A DNA stretch of 6,023 bases from positions 1 to 6,023 of the forward strand of contig PIVQ01000468.1 of assembly GCA_003354055.1 (NCBI GenBank), given 5' to 3'. The notes beneath the pieces are model-generated. The model was not told the origin of the DNA and did not search any database. It saw nothing but the letters and a program-made list of their open reading frames with translations. Positions within the stretch are counted from its first letter, which is position 1. Each line of letters opens with the position of its first letter. Position numbers and translations under genes: made by a program. Of the stretch, positions 1-5,605 are shown piece after piece. This DNA comes from Desulfobacteraceae bacterium. Its GTDB lineage: Bacteria > Desulfobacterota > Desulfobacteria > Desulfobacterales > Desulfobacteraceae.

Positions 1-929
1 ATGACGTTGAGCCGATAGTATAAGTCCTCCCTGAAATCGCCCTTGGCAATCAAATCAATGAGATCCTTATTGGTTGCAGCGATGATCCTTGTATCAACTT
101 TAATGACCTTGTCACTTCCCACAGGAGTGACTTCACGTTCCTGCAGGGTTCGTAACAGCTTTACCTGCATGGACATGGAGGTTTCGCTGATCTCATCCAA
201 AAAAATGCTGCCCTTGTCAGCCTGCTTGAACTTACCGTCCTTGGCACGGTTCGCCCCTGTAAACGACCCTTTTTCATGGCCGAACAACTCGGATTCCAGA
301 AGGGTTTCCGTGATAGCCGCACAATTAATTTTAATAAACGGCCCCTGGTTTCTGAGGCTGTTGTAATGAAGGGCACCGGCGATCAGCTCCTTGCCGGTAC
401 CGGATTCTCCGTTGATTAAGACGGTGGCATCGGTTTTGGCCACCTGGGAGATGGTCTGGATGAGTTTCTGCATTTTCTCATTTTTACCGATGATATTGGT
501 GCAGGAAAAATTTTGTCCCAAAGTTTCTTTTAGCTGAAAATTCTCTTTTTTCAACTGGGTATGTTCAAGGGACCTTTGAATGGTAATCTTCAGTTTTTCA
601 AAATCAAAGGGTTTGGTCAGATAGTCGTAGGCTCCTTTTTTTAAAGCATCAACCGCCGTATCAATTGATGAGAATGCCGTCATAATGATGATCGGGATAG
701 CCGGATTGATCTTTTTGATTTCCACCAATGCCACAAGCCCGGACACCTTGATCATCTTGATATCCATTAAGACAAGGTCATAGGGTCTTTGGGCAACCAT
801 ATCAATGGCGGTCTGACCGTCATCCGCTTCTGATAAGGCATACCCCCATTTATTCAGCAATGTTTTCAGCATATTGCGATGGGTCTTATCATCATCAACA
901 ATTAGAATTTCATTTTTAGGTTTAGTCAT
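1..929 (-). CDS. Sigma-54-dependent response regulator, NtrC/ZraR (AtoC) family, C-terminus outside window
   Basis: This is a cytoplasmic transcription activator that couples phosphorylation by the kinase encoded just upstream to ATP-driven opening of sigma-54 promoters. Reading from the ATG at 929, 309 residues are visible and the frame is still open at the window edge. The receiver domain (about 7-120) has acidic residues D12-D14, phospho-acceptor D56, T84 and K106. A linker of about 20 residues leads to the AAA+ domain (from about 145), with Walker A GESGTGKE at 174-181, the sigma-54-contacting loop as GSFTGA at 221-226, Walker B ending in D245-E246, and the [11 protein letters not shown] segment at 299-309. 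The rest of the AAA+ domain and the expected Fis-type helix-turn-helix lie beyond the edge. The start overlaps the kinase stop by 8 bp, so the two are probably translationally coupled. One oddity: the usual MP after the phospho-acceptor is MI (MDIKMIK, 55-61). Family assignment is firm; the exact regulon is unknown. Confidence 0.96.
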   Translation of the reverse strand, partial: MTKPKNEILIVDDDKTHRNMLKTLLNKWGYALSEADDGQTAIDMVAQRPYDLVLMDIKMIKVSGLVALVEIKKINPAIPIIIMTAFSSIDTAVDALKKGAYDYLTKPFDFEKLKITIQRSLEHTQLKKENFQLKETLGQNFSCTNIIGKNEKMQKLIQTISQVAKTDATVLINGESGTGKELIAGALHYNSLRNQGPFIKINCAAITETLLESELFGHEKGSFTGANRAKDGKFKQADKGSIFLDEISETSMSMQVKLLRTLQEREVTPVGSDKVIKVDTRIIAATNKDLIDLIAKGDFREDLYYRLNV

Positions 930-2694
930 GCGTATCCATATCCCTATCTGGTAAAATGATGGAAAAAGAGGTTCCCGTACCGGGTTTGCTTTTTACTGAC
1001 ACCTCTCCTTTATGGGCTCTGACAATGTTATCCACAATGGCGAGCCCCAGTCCTGTTCCTGATAACTTTGTGGTGAAATAGGGTTCGAAAATATCCGGAA
1101 GCGCCTCTTCCTTGATACCTGATCCTGTATCTGAAACCGTGATCCTAACAGCGTTGTCGGAATCATCACGGGACAGCCTGATACCGAGTGTGCCCGGTCC
1201 TTCCATCGCCTGAATGGCATTTAAATAAAGGTTGAGCAATACCTGGCGAAGCCGGTCCGCATCCGCAACGATTGTCCCTGCATCATCATCTATATCGATC
1301 TCTATGGCAATCTTATGCTGTTCGGCATCGTGGGCAACTATTTTTACGGAGTCTTCAATCAGATTTTTCATATGAACAGGCTTTGCCGAGACCTGAAGCG
1401 GCTTGGCAAGTTCGACAAGTTCGCTGACCACCCGGTTCAACCGATCCACCTCTTTTGTCATCACATCGGCAATATTATAATTATCCGAATCTGTCTCAAA
1501 AATCTCTTTAAAAAAAGTGGCGTATCCTTTTAAGGAGCTCAAAGGATTTCTTATCTCATGGGCCACACCGGCAGCAAGCCTTCCAACGGCGGCAAGCCGC
1601 TTGCTCCTCTCGATTTCATCCTTCAGCAGATTCAGCTCCGTCAAATCCCTTAAAATCAATAAAGACCCGAGAGATGACCCGTCCTTATCCCGTAAAGGGC
1701 TGACCACGACATCCAGAATAACCGGGGACTCTTTTATCCCTTCAATCCAAAGCTCTTTCTCAATCAGGTTATCTTTTAAATGAATGGATTTCACAAGGTC
1801 CATCAGTTTTTCGGGCAACCCCTGCCCTGTTCCTTTCTGCGGATCTTTGGCCAGAGATAATTTGAGCACCTCGTTTGCAGCAGGATTAACAGAAAGGATC
1901 TGATCATTATTATCCAGGGCAACAAGACCAATGGGCATATTTTCCACCAGGTTGTCGGAAAAAATCTTAATCCGGGTTAAAGACGACCGTGCGGTACGAT
2001 AGCGCTGAACGATAAACACAAGTATAAAGCCCGTCAGCCCGATCAGAAGCAAGATGACCGCCATCATGATGCTGTGCTGGATATCATTTTTATCGGCCAG
2101 CTCAACCGCTGTCATATCCAGTCCCACAAAAATGACGGATTTTTTATAATCAATTCCGGACTGCCAAAGCCTGTTGTTCATCTGCTGATGCATGCCCATC
2201 CATCTGGAGGACCTCATTGAGGAACCCATTTGGGGCTGCCCCCCTATGGGAGAAAACTTTTTATAGACCTCAAATACATTATTGCCCTGGTCATCTTTCT
2301 TTATACCCCAAAGGGCCTGGTCAGAGCTTAAAACTTTTTGTAAATCCACATTACGGCCATAGGGCCGGCCGACTTGTTTCCGATCATTGTGAACCAGAAC
2401 AATGCCGTCTTCATTAACAATAAAAAGATAAGAAATATCTGGTAAAGAAGCCGTCTCCCGCAGCAGGTTCTCAAGGGCGGTTCTGCTCCACCCCATATTC
2501 ATCATCCCGGTCCGGGTACCGGCCTCAAAGGCTTTGATCAGTGCCGTGCTCTTTTCAAAAAGCAGACGGGTGCTCTGGACTTTTTGCCGATTGATCCTGT
2601 CCAGCGTCATATAGGTAAAAATAGGAAACAGCACAATAATTGTGCCGATGAGCACAAGAGGCGGAATTCCTGTGGTAAATTTTATTTTTTTCAT
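922..2694 (-). CDS. Membrane-bound PAS-domain sensor histidine kinase, ZraS/NtrB-like
   Basis: This 590-residue inner-membrane sensor autophosphorylates on histidine and passes phosphate to the overlapping response regulator. Transmembrane helix 1 is at about 11-30 and helix 2 at about 208-230. They enclose a periplasmic sensor of about 175 residues that looks Cache/PAS-like ([14 protein letters not shown] at 91-104). A cytoplasmic PAS domain lies at about 245-355. HisKA carries the H box [12 protein letters not shown] with H379. HATPase_c has an N box with N492, G1 DTGSG at 522-526, an F box near FEPYF 536-540 and G2 GTGLGL at 546-551. All catalytic motifs are present. The stretch 153-174 of the periplasmic part is methionine-rich (M156, M160, M166, M168, M172, plus H169), and MMNM occurs at 64-67, which could bind a soft metal such as copper; that is inference. 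No clear Shine-Dalgarno precedes the ATG at 2694, so translation may depend on the upstream small gene or the start may be inexact. Confidence 0.96.
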   Translation of the reverse strand: MKKIKFTTGIPPLVLIGTIIVLFPIFTYMTLDRINRQKVQSTRLLFEKSTALIKAFEAGTRTGMMNMGWSRTALENLLRETASLPDISYLFIVNEDGIVLVHNDRKQVGRPYGRNVDLQKVLSSDQALWGIKKDDQGNNVFEVYKKFSPIGGQPQMGSSMRSSRWMGMHQQMNNRLWQSGIDYKKSVIFVGLDMTAVELADKNDIQHSIMMAVILLLIGLTGFILVFIVQRYRTARSSLTRIKIFSDNLVENMPIGLVALDNNDQILSVNPAANEVLKLSLAKDPQKGTGQGLPEKLMDLVKSIHLKDNLIEKELWIEGIKESPVILDVVVSPLRDKDGSSLGSLLILRDLTELNLLKDEIERSKRLAAVGRLAAGVAHEIRNPLSSLKGYATFFKEIFETDSDNYNIADVMTKEVDRLNRVVSELVELAKPLQVSAKPVHMKNLIEDSVKIVAHDAEQHKIAIEIDIDDDAGTIVADADRLRQVLLNLYLNAIQAMEGPGTLGIRLSRDDSDNAVRITVSDTGSGIKEEALPDIFEPYFTTKLSGTGLGLAIVDNIVRAHKGEVSVKSKPGTGTSFSIILPDRDMDTHD

Positions 2695-2743
2695 ATGGTT
2701 TAAAAATCATAGCCTAAATTTGTAAAAGAATAAAGCCACGGAT

Positions 2744-2757
2744 ATGGATCAATCCAT
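2744..2757. repeat. Short inverted repeat between lipoprotein gene and kinase gene
   Basis: The sequence ATGGAT-CA-ATCCAT is a perfect 6-bp inverted repeat with a 2-base centre, lying in the 89-bp gap between the small lipoprotein gene and the kinase gene. As RNA it would fold only as a 5-bp stem with a 4-base loop, too weak for a terminator and without a T run. It may be a protein-binding site, a minor mRNA structure, or chance. Confidence 0.3.
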
Positions 2758-2783
2758 TGGCAACAGGCAAACACGATTTTAAG

Positions 2784-2945
2784 TCAACTATTTTGCGTTC
2801 GCTGTTTTTCCATATCAAGTGAATTCGAATAATAATGCCCATGAAGATGCCCATCGTTAAATCCGCGTCCAAGACCGCAGCCGCCTATAACCAGAACGAT
2901 AAGCAATAGAAAAATTATACTTCCCATTAATTTAAACCTCAGCAT
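2784..2945 (-). CDS. Small candidate lipoprotein (53 aa) with HxHxH cluster, first gene of kinase-regulator operon
   Basis: This 53-residue product has a basic N-terminus (MLRFK), a hydrophobic stretch at 8-20 (GSIIFLLLIVLVI) and a lipobox-like IGGC with C23. It would be a lipoprotein with a mature part of 31 residues, or alternatively a single-span membrane peptide. After the cysteine comes a glycine-rich segment with DGHLHGHYY at 31-39, where H33, H35 and H37 alternate as in metal-binding peptides; the tail is polar. The start is set by a strong ribosome-binding site, AAAAGGAGG, with only 4 bases before ATG. The gene sits about 30 bases after a sigma-54-type promoter and 89 bp upstream of the kinase gene on the same strand. 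I do not recognise a named family. By position it resembles ZraP, the periplasmic metal-binding partner of ZraS-ZraR, but it is much shorter and no homology is claimed. Existence of the gene is likely; the metal role is inference. Confidence 0.72.
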   Translation of the reverse strand: MLRFKLMGSIIFLLLIVLVIGGCGLGRGFNDGHLHGHYYSNSLDMEKQRTQNS

Positions 2946-2949
2946 AGAT

Positions 2950-2958
2950 CCTCCTTTT
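2950..2958 (-). promoter_or_regulatory. Strong ribosome-binding site of the small lipoprotein gene
   Basis: AAAAGGAGG on the minus strand is a near-perfect match to the anti-Shine-Dalgarno. It is 4 bases from the ATG at 2945, slightly closer than usual. It is the main evidence that this short frame is a translated gene. The other methionine (residue 7) has no such site. Confidence 0.75.
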
Positions 2959-2985
2959 CTTAAAAATTATTTCAGGGCTATAGAA

Positions 2986-3001
2986 AGCAATATGGATGCC
3001 G
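2986..3001 (-). promoter_or_regulatory. Sigma-54 (RpoN) -24/-12 promoter of the lipoprotein-kinase-regulator operon
   Basis: On the minus strand the sequence reads CGGCATCCATATTGCT. It matches the consensus TGGCACG-N4-TTGCW at the invariant -24 GG (3000-2999) and -12 GC (2988-2987), separated by exactly 10 bases, and also at the flanking CA and TTGCT. Mismatches are confined to less conserved positions. Transcription would start near 2976, giving a leader of about 30 bases that contains the ribosome-binding site. A sigma-54 promoter fits the fact that the operon encodes a sigma-54 activator, implying positive autoregulation. Enhancer sites for the activator would be expected upstream, around 3050-3200, but I could not identify a convincing one. 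Confidence 0.72.
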
Positions 3002-3340
3002 CCATCTGAAGTTTATTGCGAATATTGTTTAATTTGTATGGGTCAAAGGCCTGCTGAAAATTCAAACGCCCCCTTAGTTGGAAAAACCTGAACCACCTTT
3101 AGACAAAGCTTGAAGTAGCGCCCTAACTTAAAAAATGGTACTAAGAACTGGGGCAGGTCATACAGTATGCCAGAAAACACTTATTGGCTAATTATGCCTG
3201 AGGCGCCCAGCGAGAACGAGGCACCCACAGTAAAATGCATTGGTTCTTGTTATTTATGGTGAACAGTTTATAGATGAACCCAAATAGGGGAGTCTCCAGT
3301 GGCCGGTACCGGTTCCCGCGCATCTCAAAAAGAATCAGAA
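3002..3340. other. Gene-poor intergenic stretch between the divergent two-component and vapBC operons
   Basis: No convincing gene is present. The part nearest the sigma-54 promoter (about 3002-3120) is AT-rich and could hold activator sites. From about 3120 to 3340 the sequence is more GC-rich, and short frames are open on both strands: 3167-3262 plus (31 codons) and 3192-3323 minus (43 codons). Neither has a ribosome-binding site. A perfect 10-bp palindrome CCGGTACCGG lies at 3303-3312. The mixture looks like an eroded gene or insertion-element remnant, or a structured RNA, but nothing recognisable remains. Confidence 0.5.
3192..3323 (-). CDS. Doubtful small frame (43 codons), possible gene remnant
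   Basis: The frame starts at ATG 3323 and ends with TAA. The product would be basic and aromatic-rich, ending in WVPRSRWAPQA. There is no Shine-Dalgarno (the preceding bases are T-rich), no neighbour in the same operon, and no recognisable family. It overlaps another short frame on the opposite strand. It could be the tail of a lost gene or simple chance; it is listed only because the stretch is otherwise unexplained. Confidence 0.12.
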   Translation of the reverse strand: MRGNRYRPLETPLFGFIYKLFTINNKNQCILLWVPRSRWAPQA

Positions 3341-3356
3341 ACAATGCTATACACCC

Positions 3357-3385
3357 TTGCTATATACATGTCCTTGCTATATACT
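3357..3385 (+). promoter_or_regulatory. Sigma-70-type promoter of vapBC
   Basis: The -35 is TTGCTA at 3357-3362 (4 of 6 to TTGACA) and the -10 is TATACT at 3380-3385 (5 of 6 to TATAAT), with an optimal 17-base spacer. Transcription would start near 3392, about 30 bases before the vapB ATG. Both boxes come from two copies of the same 13-bp repeat CCTTGCTATATAC (3355-3367 and 3372-3384), repeated with a 17-bp period. Confidence 0.65.
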
Positions 3386-3400
3386 TCATATAGATAGCAA
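3374..3400. promoter_or_regulatory. Probable VapBC autoregulatory operator (inverted repeat over the -10)
   Basis: TTGCTAT (3374-3380) is mirrored by ATAGCAA (3394-3400) with a 13-base centre, covering the -10 box and the predicted start of transcription. VapB antitoxins of this AbrB-like type bind inverted repeats in their own promoter, and binding is strengthened by VapC. A further TTGCTAT at 3357-3363 and a partial TGCTATAC at 3345-3352 may be extra half-sites. Assignment as operator is inference from position and symmetry. Confidence 0.55.
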
Positions 3401-3421
3401 ATTCAATTTAAGGAGCAAGTT

Positions 3422-3655
3422 ATGAGTTTAGGAACCGTCTTTAAAAACAATAGAACCCAAGCAGTAAGATTGCCTGTTGACAGTAGGTTCCCTGAAAAGG
3501 TGAAAAAAGTTGTTGTGCGGATTGTAGGTAAGGACCGAGTACTTTCACCTGTAGAGAATACATGGGACAGCTTTTTTCTTTCTAAGGATGGTGTGACCGA
3601 TGATTTTATGAAGGAACGTGCTTCACAAGAACAATCTGAAAGGGAATCTTTCTGA
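3422..3655 (+). CDS. vapB: VapB-type antitoxin (MvpA subfamily)
   Basis: This 77-residue antitoxin should dimerise, bind its own promoter and neutralise the VapC nuclease encoded next. The N-terminal half is an AbrB/MazE-like DNA-binding fold with the family signature TVFKNNRTQAVRLP (5-18), followed by FPEKVKKVVVRIVGKDRVLSP, cut here as residues 23-43. The C-terminal half (TWDSFF at 47-52, DFMKER at 61-66, and the very end ERESF at 73-77) resembles the toxin-blocking tail of enteric MvpA/VapB as I remember it. The start is supported by AAGGAG six bases before the ATG. The stop codon overlaps the vapC start as TGATG, typical of coupled toxin-antitoxin pairs. Length is normal for the family. 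Confidence 0.93.
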   Translation: MSLGTVFKNNRTQAVRLPVDSRFPEKVKKVVVRIVGKDRVLSPVENTWDSFFLSKDGVTDDFMKERASQEQSERESF

Positions 3656-4062
3656 TGCTAAAGTACATGCTGGACACCAATATTGTCATATATGTGATTA
3701 AGCGTCGTCCGATTGAAGTATTAGATATTTTTAATGCTCATGCAGGACAGATGTGTATTAGTTCAATCACGTTGGCAGAACTATTACATGGTGTTGAAAA
3801 AAGCTCTATGGTGTCTCACAACTTACGAAAAGTTGAGGATTTTGTATCACGTCTGGAAGTCTTGTCATATGACGATAGTGCAGCGGCTCACTATGGTAAC
3901 ATTAGAGCGGATCTGGAGACGAAAGGTACTCCTATTGGAGTTAATGATTTGCACATTGCCGGTCATGCTCGGAGTGAATCATTAATCGTGGTTACGAATA
4001 ATATGCGTGAGTTTGAGAGGGTCGAAGGTTTGCGATTAGAGAATTGGATTGAAACAAAATAA
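3655..4062 (+). CDS. vapC: VapC-type toxin, PIN-domain ribonuclease (MvpT subfamily)
   Basis: This 135-residue PIN-domain ribonuclease depends on magnesium or manganese and is inactive while bound to VapB. Catalytic acidic residues are in their expected places: D7 in MLDTN, E42 in LAELLHG and D98 in GVNDLHIAGHA. The usual TNN-x-REF motif follows at 114-120, and the protein ends with LRLENW as in full-length relatives, so the toxin appears intact. The closest relatives I recognise are the enteric plasmid and chromosomal VapC/MvpT proteins, known to cut initiator tRNA-fMet in the anticodon loop. That target is inferred here from subfamily resemblance. It is translated by coupling with vapB (1-base overlap) from the promoter at 3357-3385. 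The roughly 38% GC in a sampled line and the isolated position fit a mobile toxin-antitoxin module. Confidence 0.95.
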   Translation: MLKYMLDTNIVIYVIKRRPIEVLDIFNAHAGQMCISSITLAELLHGVEKSSMVSHNLRKVEDFVSRLEVLSYDDSAAAHYGNIRADLETKGTPIGVNDLHIAGHARSESLIVVTNNMREFERVEGLRLENWIETK

Positions 4063-4072
4063 GGGACAGGCA

Positions 4073-4150
4073 ATGAATTTAGATACGTTTGAACATAATG
4101 GCGATCCTATTGAAATATATCATAAGGTTGCTCGCAGAATCGAGCCGTAA
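4073..4150 (+). CDS. Very short frame (25 aa) after vapC, possible gene remnant
   Basis: ATG at 4073 lies 10 bases after the vapC stop, with AGG close upstream, and encodes 25 residues ending KVARRIEP. The amino-acid content is protein-like and the spacing suits a third gene in the vapBC transcript, but no family is recognisable. It may be the first part of a gene whose remainder was deleted. No continuation is visible in the other two frames before stops occur. Confidence 0.2.
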   Translation: MNLDTFEHNGDPIEIYHKVARRIEP

Positions 4151-4225
4151 AGGTGTTTTCTTCAATAGATCTGAAGCCATGTAAAAAAGTGAGGTTATGG
4201 AAGTTGAATGTCCAGTGTCACGACG

Positions 4226-4245
4226 ATCTCAACTCGGAATGAGAT
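4226..4245. repeat. Small inverted repeat upstream of the HAD gene
   Basis: ATCTCA (4226-4231) and TGAGAT (4240-4245) form a 6-bp stem with an 8-base loop, flanked further out by CACG (4219-4222) and CGTG (4252-4255). There is no T run, so it is not an intrinsic terminator. It could be a weak mRNA hairpin between vapBC and the HAD gene. Significance is doubtful. Confidence 0.25.
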
Positions 4246-4299
4246 GACTCCCGTGCCAAAGAGGCTCCCAAATATTATTCATCAAGGAATAAATGAAAA

Positions 4300-4806
4300 G
4301 TGATAATGAATACAGTTCTTTTTGATTTTGACGGGGTAATTGCAGATTCCCTGGATTATGCCTTCAACTGGTTCGGCTATGCTGCAGACAAGTTTGGTGT
4401 GGATCTGCCTTTTGAGGATCTGGCAGGCTTCAGAGAGTCCTTTATCGAACCTTTCCCCGAATTCTATAAATGGCTGGGGTTTGACTGGGAAGATGACAGA
4501 GAGGCGATCTATGACGCCTATATAAATTATCATGCCGCCCATCCGGTGGGCCTGGTCGACGGCATTGAGGTGGTGATTTCGGAGTTAGGCCGGAAGCCAG
4601 GGGTTAAGCTGGGGATTGTTTCATCCAATGACCAGCAGGTTTTGGAAGACAACCTCGCCCATCACGGTCTCGCCGGTTATTTCGATGTGGTGATCGGTGT
4701 CAATAAAGATCTTTCCATTCCATTGAAGCCAAATCCTGCGTCTCTGCTCATGGCCCTCTCCCAACTCGGGTCATCCCCATCTCAGGTGAATCAAATTGTT
4801 AAGTAG
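4300..4806 (+). CDS. HAD-superfamily phosphatase (phosphoglycolate phosphatase-like), 3'-truncated, probably a pseudogene
   Basis: HAD hydrolases of this class dephosphorylate small phosphometabolites through an aspartyl-phosphate. Motif I is FDFDGV with D9 and D11, motif II is IVSSN with S108 or S109, and motif III is K143 in LKPNP. A helical cap domain lies at about 16-85. The normal continuation is motif IV, a GDxxxD-type acidic loop that binds magnesium, plus a final helix. It is missing: after SSPSQV the frame runs into NQIVK and a stop, giving 168 residues rather than the roughly 210-225 usual for such proteins. Without motif IV the enzyme is unlikely to be active. The listed start is GTG at 4300 with AAGGA 11 bases upstream; ATG at 4306 (MNTVLFDFDG) is an equally good start. 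It is convergent with the next gene, 19 bp apart, and the break coincides with a drop in GC. Confidence 0.82.
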   Translation: MIMNTVLFDFDGVIADSLDYAFNWFGYAADKFGVDLPFEDLAGFRESFIEPFPEFYKWLGFDWEDDREAIYDAYINYHAAHPVGLVDGIEVVISELGRKPGVKLGIVSSNDQQVLEDNLAHHGLAGYFDVVIGVNKDLSIPLKPNPASLLMALSQLGSSPSQVNQIVK

Positions 4807-4825
4807 TTTTTTCCTTTATTCTATT

Positions 4826-5605
4826 TTATTTCTTAATGATATAATCTCCTCTTCTTGACGCCTCAAAAAATCTGGCATATTTGCCATTGTCTCTAAGTCG
4901 TTTTAGTCCTTTATTGAATAATTTTAACATCTCCCTATTTCTTTTAACTTTCTTGGATAAAATAAGGTGATAGACAAATTTCTGAGTAGGTTTTGAGTGG
5001 TTGGTAAATAATTGAGCATTTTCCGGTTTAAATTGTTCTTGTATCAATGAATATCCAGCATCAATATTCATTGGGAAAATTTGGATTCGTTCTTTCAACA
5101 ATTTTTTGAAATTAAGTAGATCACTTGGAACACGATCTACTAAAAGTTCTCCGACTTTTTCAGCATTGTCAAATTTTTTACCATAAGTATATTTTATGGT
5201 AGCGCCAACGGTTATCCCTTTTAAGTCGTCTATGGTGTTCCAGTCGAACTTATAACTTTTAAGATGAAAAAATACATCTTTCGATATGAAAACAGGGTCG
5301 CTAAAATAAACCTCATTTTCTTTTTCCGGTGTCCTACTCCAAACAACAGAACCATCCCATTTCCCAGTTTTGACAAATGTATATGAACGTGCCCAAGGGA
5401 AAAAGCCATATTCAACGTTAATCCCTTCCGAGGAAAAAGCCGTTGTTATAATATGAGACAAAACACCATATTGTTTTAAGTTTTCTGAAAGAAATGGCCT
5501 CCACTCGCCATTCGTTATGCGAATCGTTTCTTGAGCAAAACTACTGGTTGAAAAAGTCAAAATGGCGCCAACTCCTACCAATACCAATTTGACTGTTTTT
5601 TTCAT
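4826..5605 (-). CDS. Orphan periplasmic solute-binding protein, family 3 type
   Basis: This secreted 259-residue protein has a classic signal peptide: MKK, then a hydrophobic core at about 6-22, with cleavage expected after SFA at 22-24. The mature part has the layout of family 3 (amino-acid type) solute-binding proteins. An early strand carries the ligand pocket (GEWRPFLS at 33-40), FPWARSY lies at 69-75, WDGSVVWSRTPEK at 83-95 and YFSDPVF at 100-106. Then comes the second lobe (DLKGITVGA at 127-135) and the return to lobe one near 210-250. Ligand specificity cannot be told. There are no permease or ATPase genes beside it, so it may serve a distant transporter or act as a sensor input. Base composition is much more AT-rich than its left neighbour (about 30-32% GC in two sampled lines), suggesting separate acquisition. 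The ribosome-binding site before ATG 5605 is weak (GGAAAG or AAGAG). Confidence 0.88.
   Translation of the reverse strand: MKKTVKLVLVGVGAILTFSTSSFAQETIRITNGEWRPFLSENLKQYGVLSHIITTAFSSEGINVEYGFFPWARSYTFVKTGKWDGSVVWSRTPEKENEVYFSDPVFISKDVFFHLKSYKFDWNTIDDLKGITVGATIKYTYGKKFDNAEKVGELLVDRVPSDLLNFKKLLKERIQIFPMNIDAGYSLIQEQFKPENAQLFTNHSKPTQKFVYHLILSKKVKRNREMLKLFNKGLKRLRDNGKYARFFEASRRGDYIIKK

Noticed and set aside
43..366. A 107-codon plus-strand frame with a hydrophobic start resembling a signal peptide
   Set aside because: It is fully antisense to the AAA+ domain of the response regulator, whose Walker motifs and sigma-54 loop are intact; the hydrophobic run is a by-product of the opposite strand.
1315..1783. 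Open frames on the plus strand inside the kinase gene
   Set aside because: They run antisense to HisKA/HATPase coding sequence with clear catalytic motifs, lack ribosome-binding sites and have no recognisable product.
3167..3262. Plus-strand frame ending in CIGSCYLW-TGA, considered as a possible selenoprotein read through TGA
   Set aside because: There is no ribosome-binding site. Another in-frame stop follows soon after the TGA, no SECIS-like hairpin is evident immediately downstream, and there is no recognisable redox motif.
3060..4290. Integron-type attC sites around the vapBC module
   Set aside because: Neither gap shows paired RYYYAAC and GTTRRRY ends framing an imperfect palindrome; an isolated GTTGAAT at about 4203 is not enough.
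4293..4325. ATG with well-placed AAGGA starting a 10-codon frame overlapping the HAD start, considered as a leader peptide
   Set aside because: It is very short, without regulatory codon runs. The AAGGA more probably serves the HAD gene.
4807..4825. T-rich gap between the convergent HAD and solute-binding protein genes as a terminator
   Set aside because: There is a T run but no stem-loop on either strand, so an intrinsic terminator cannot be supported.
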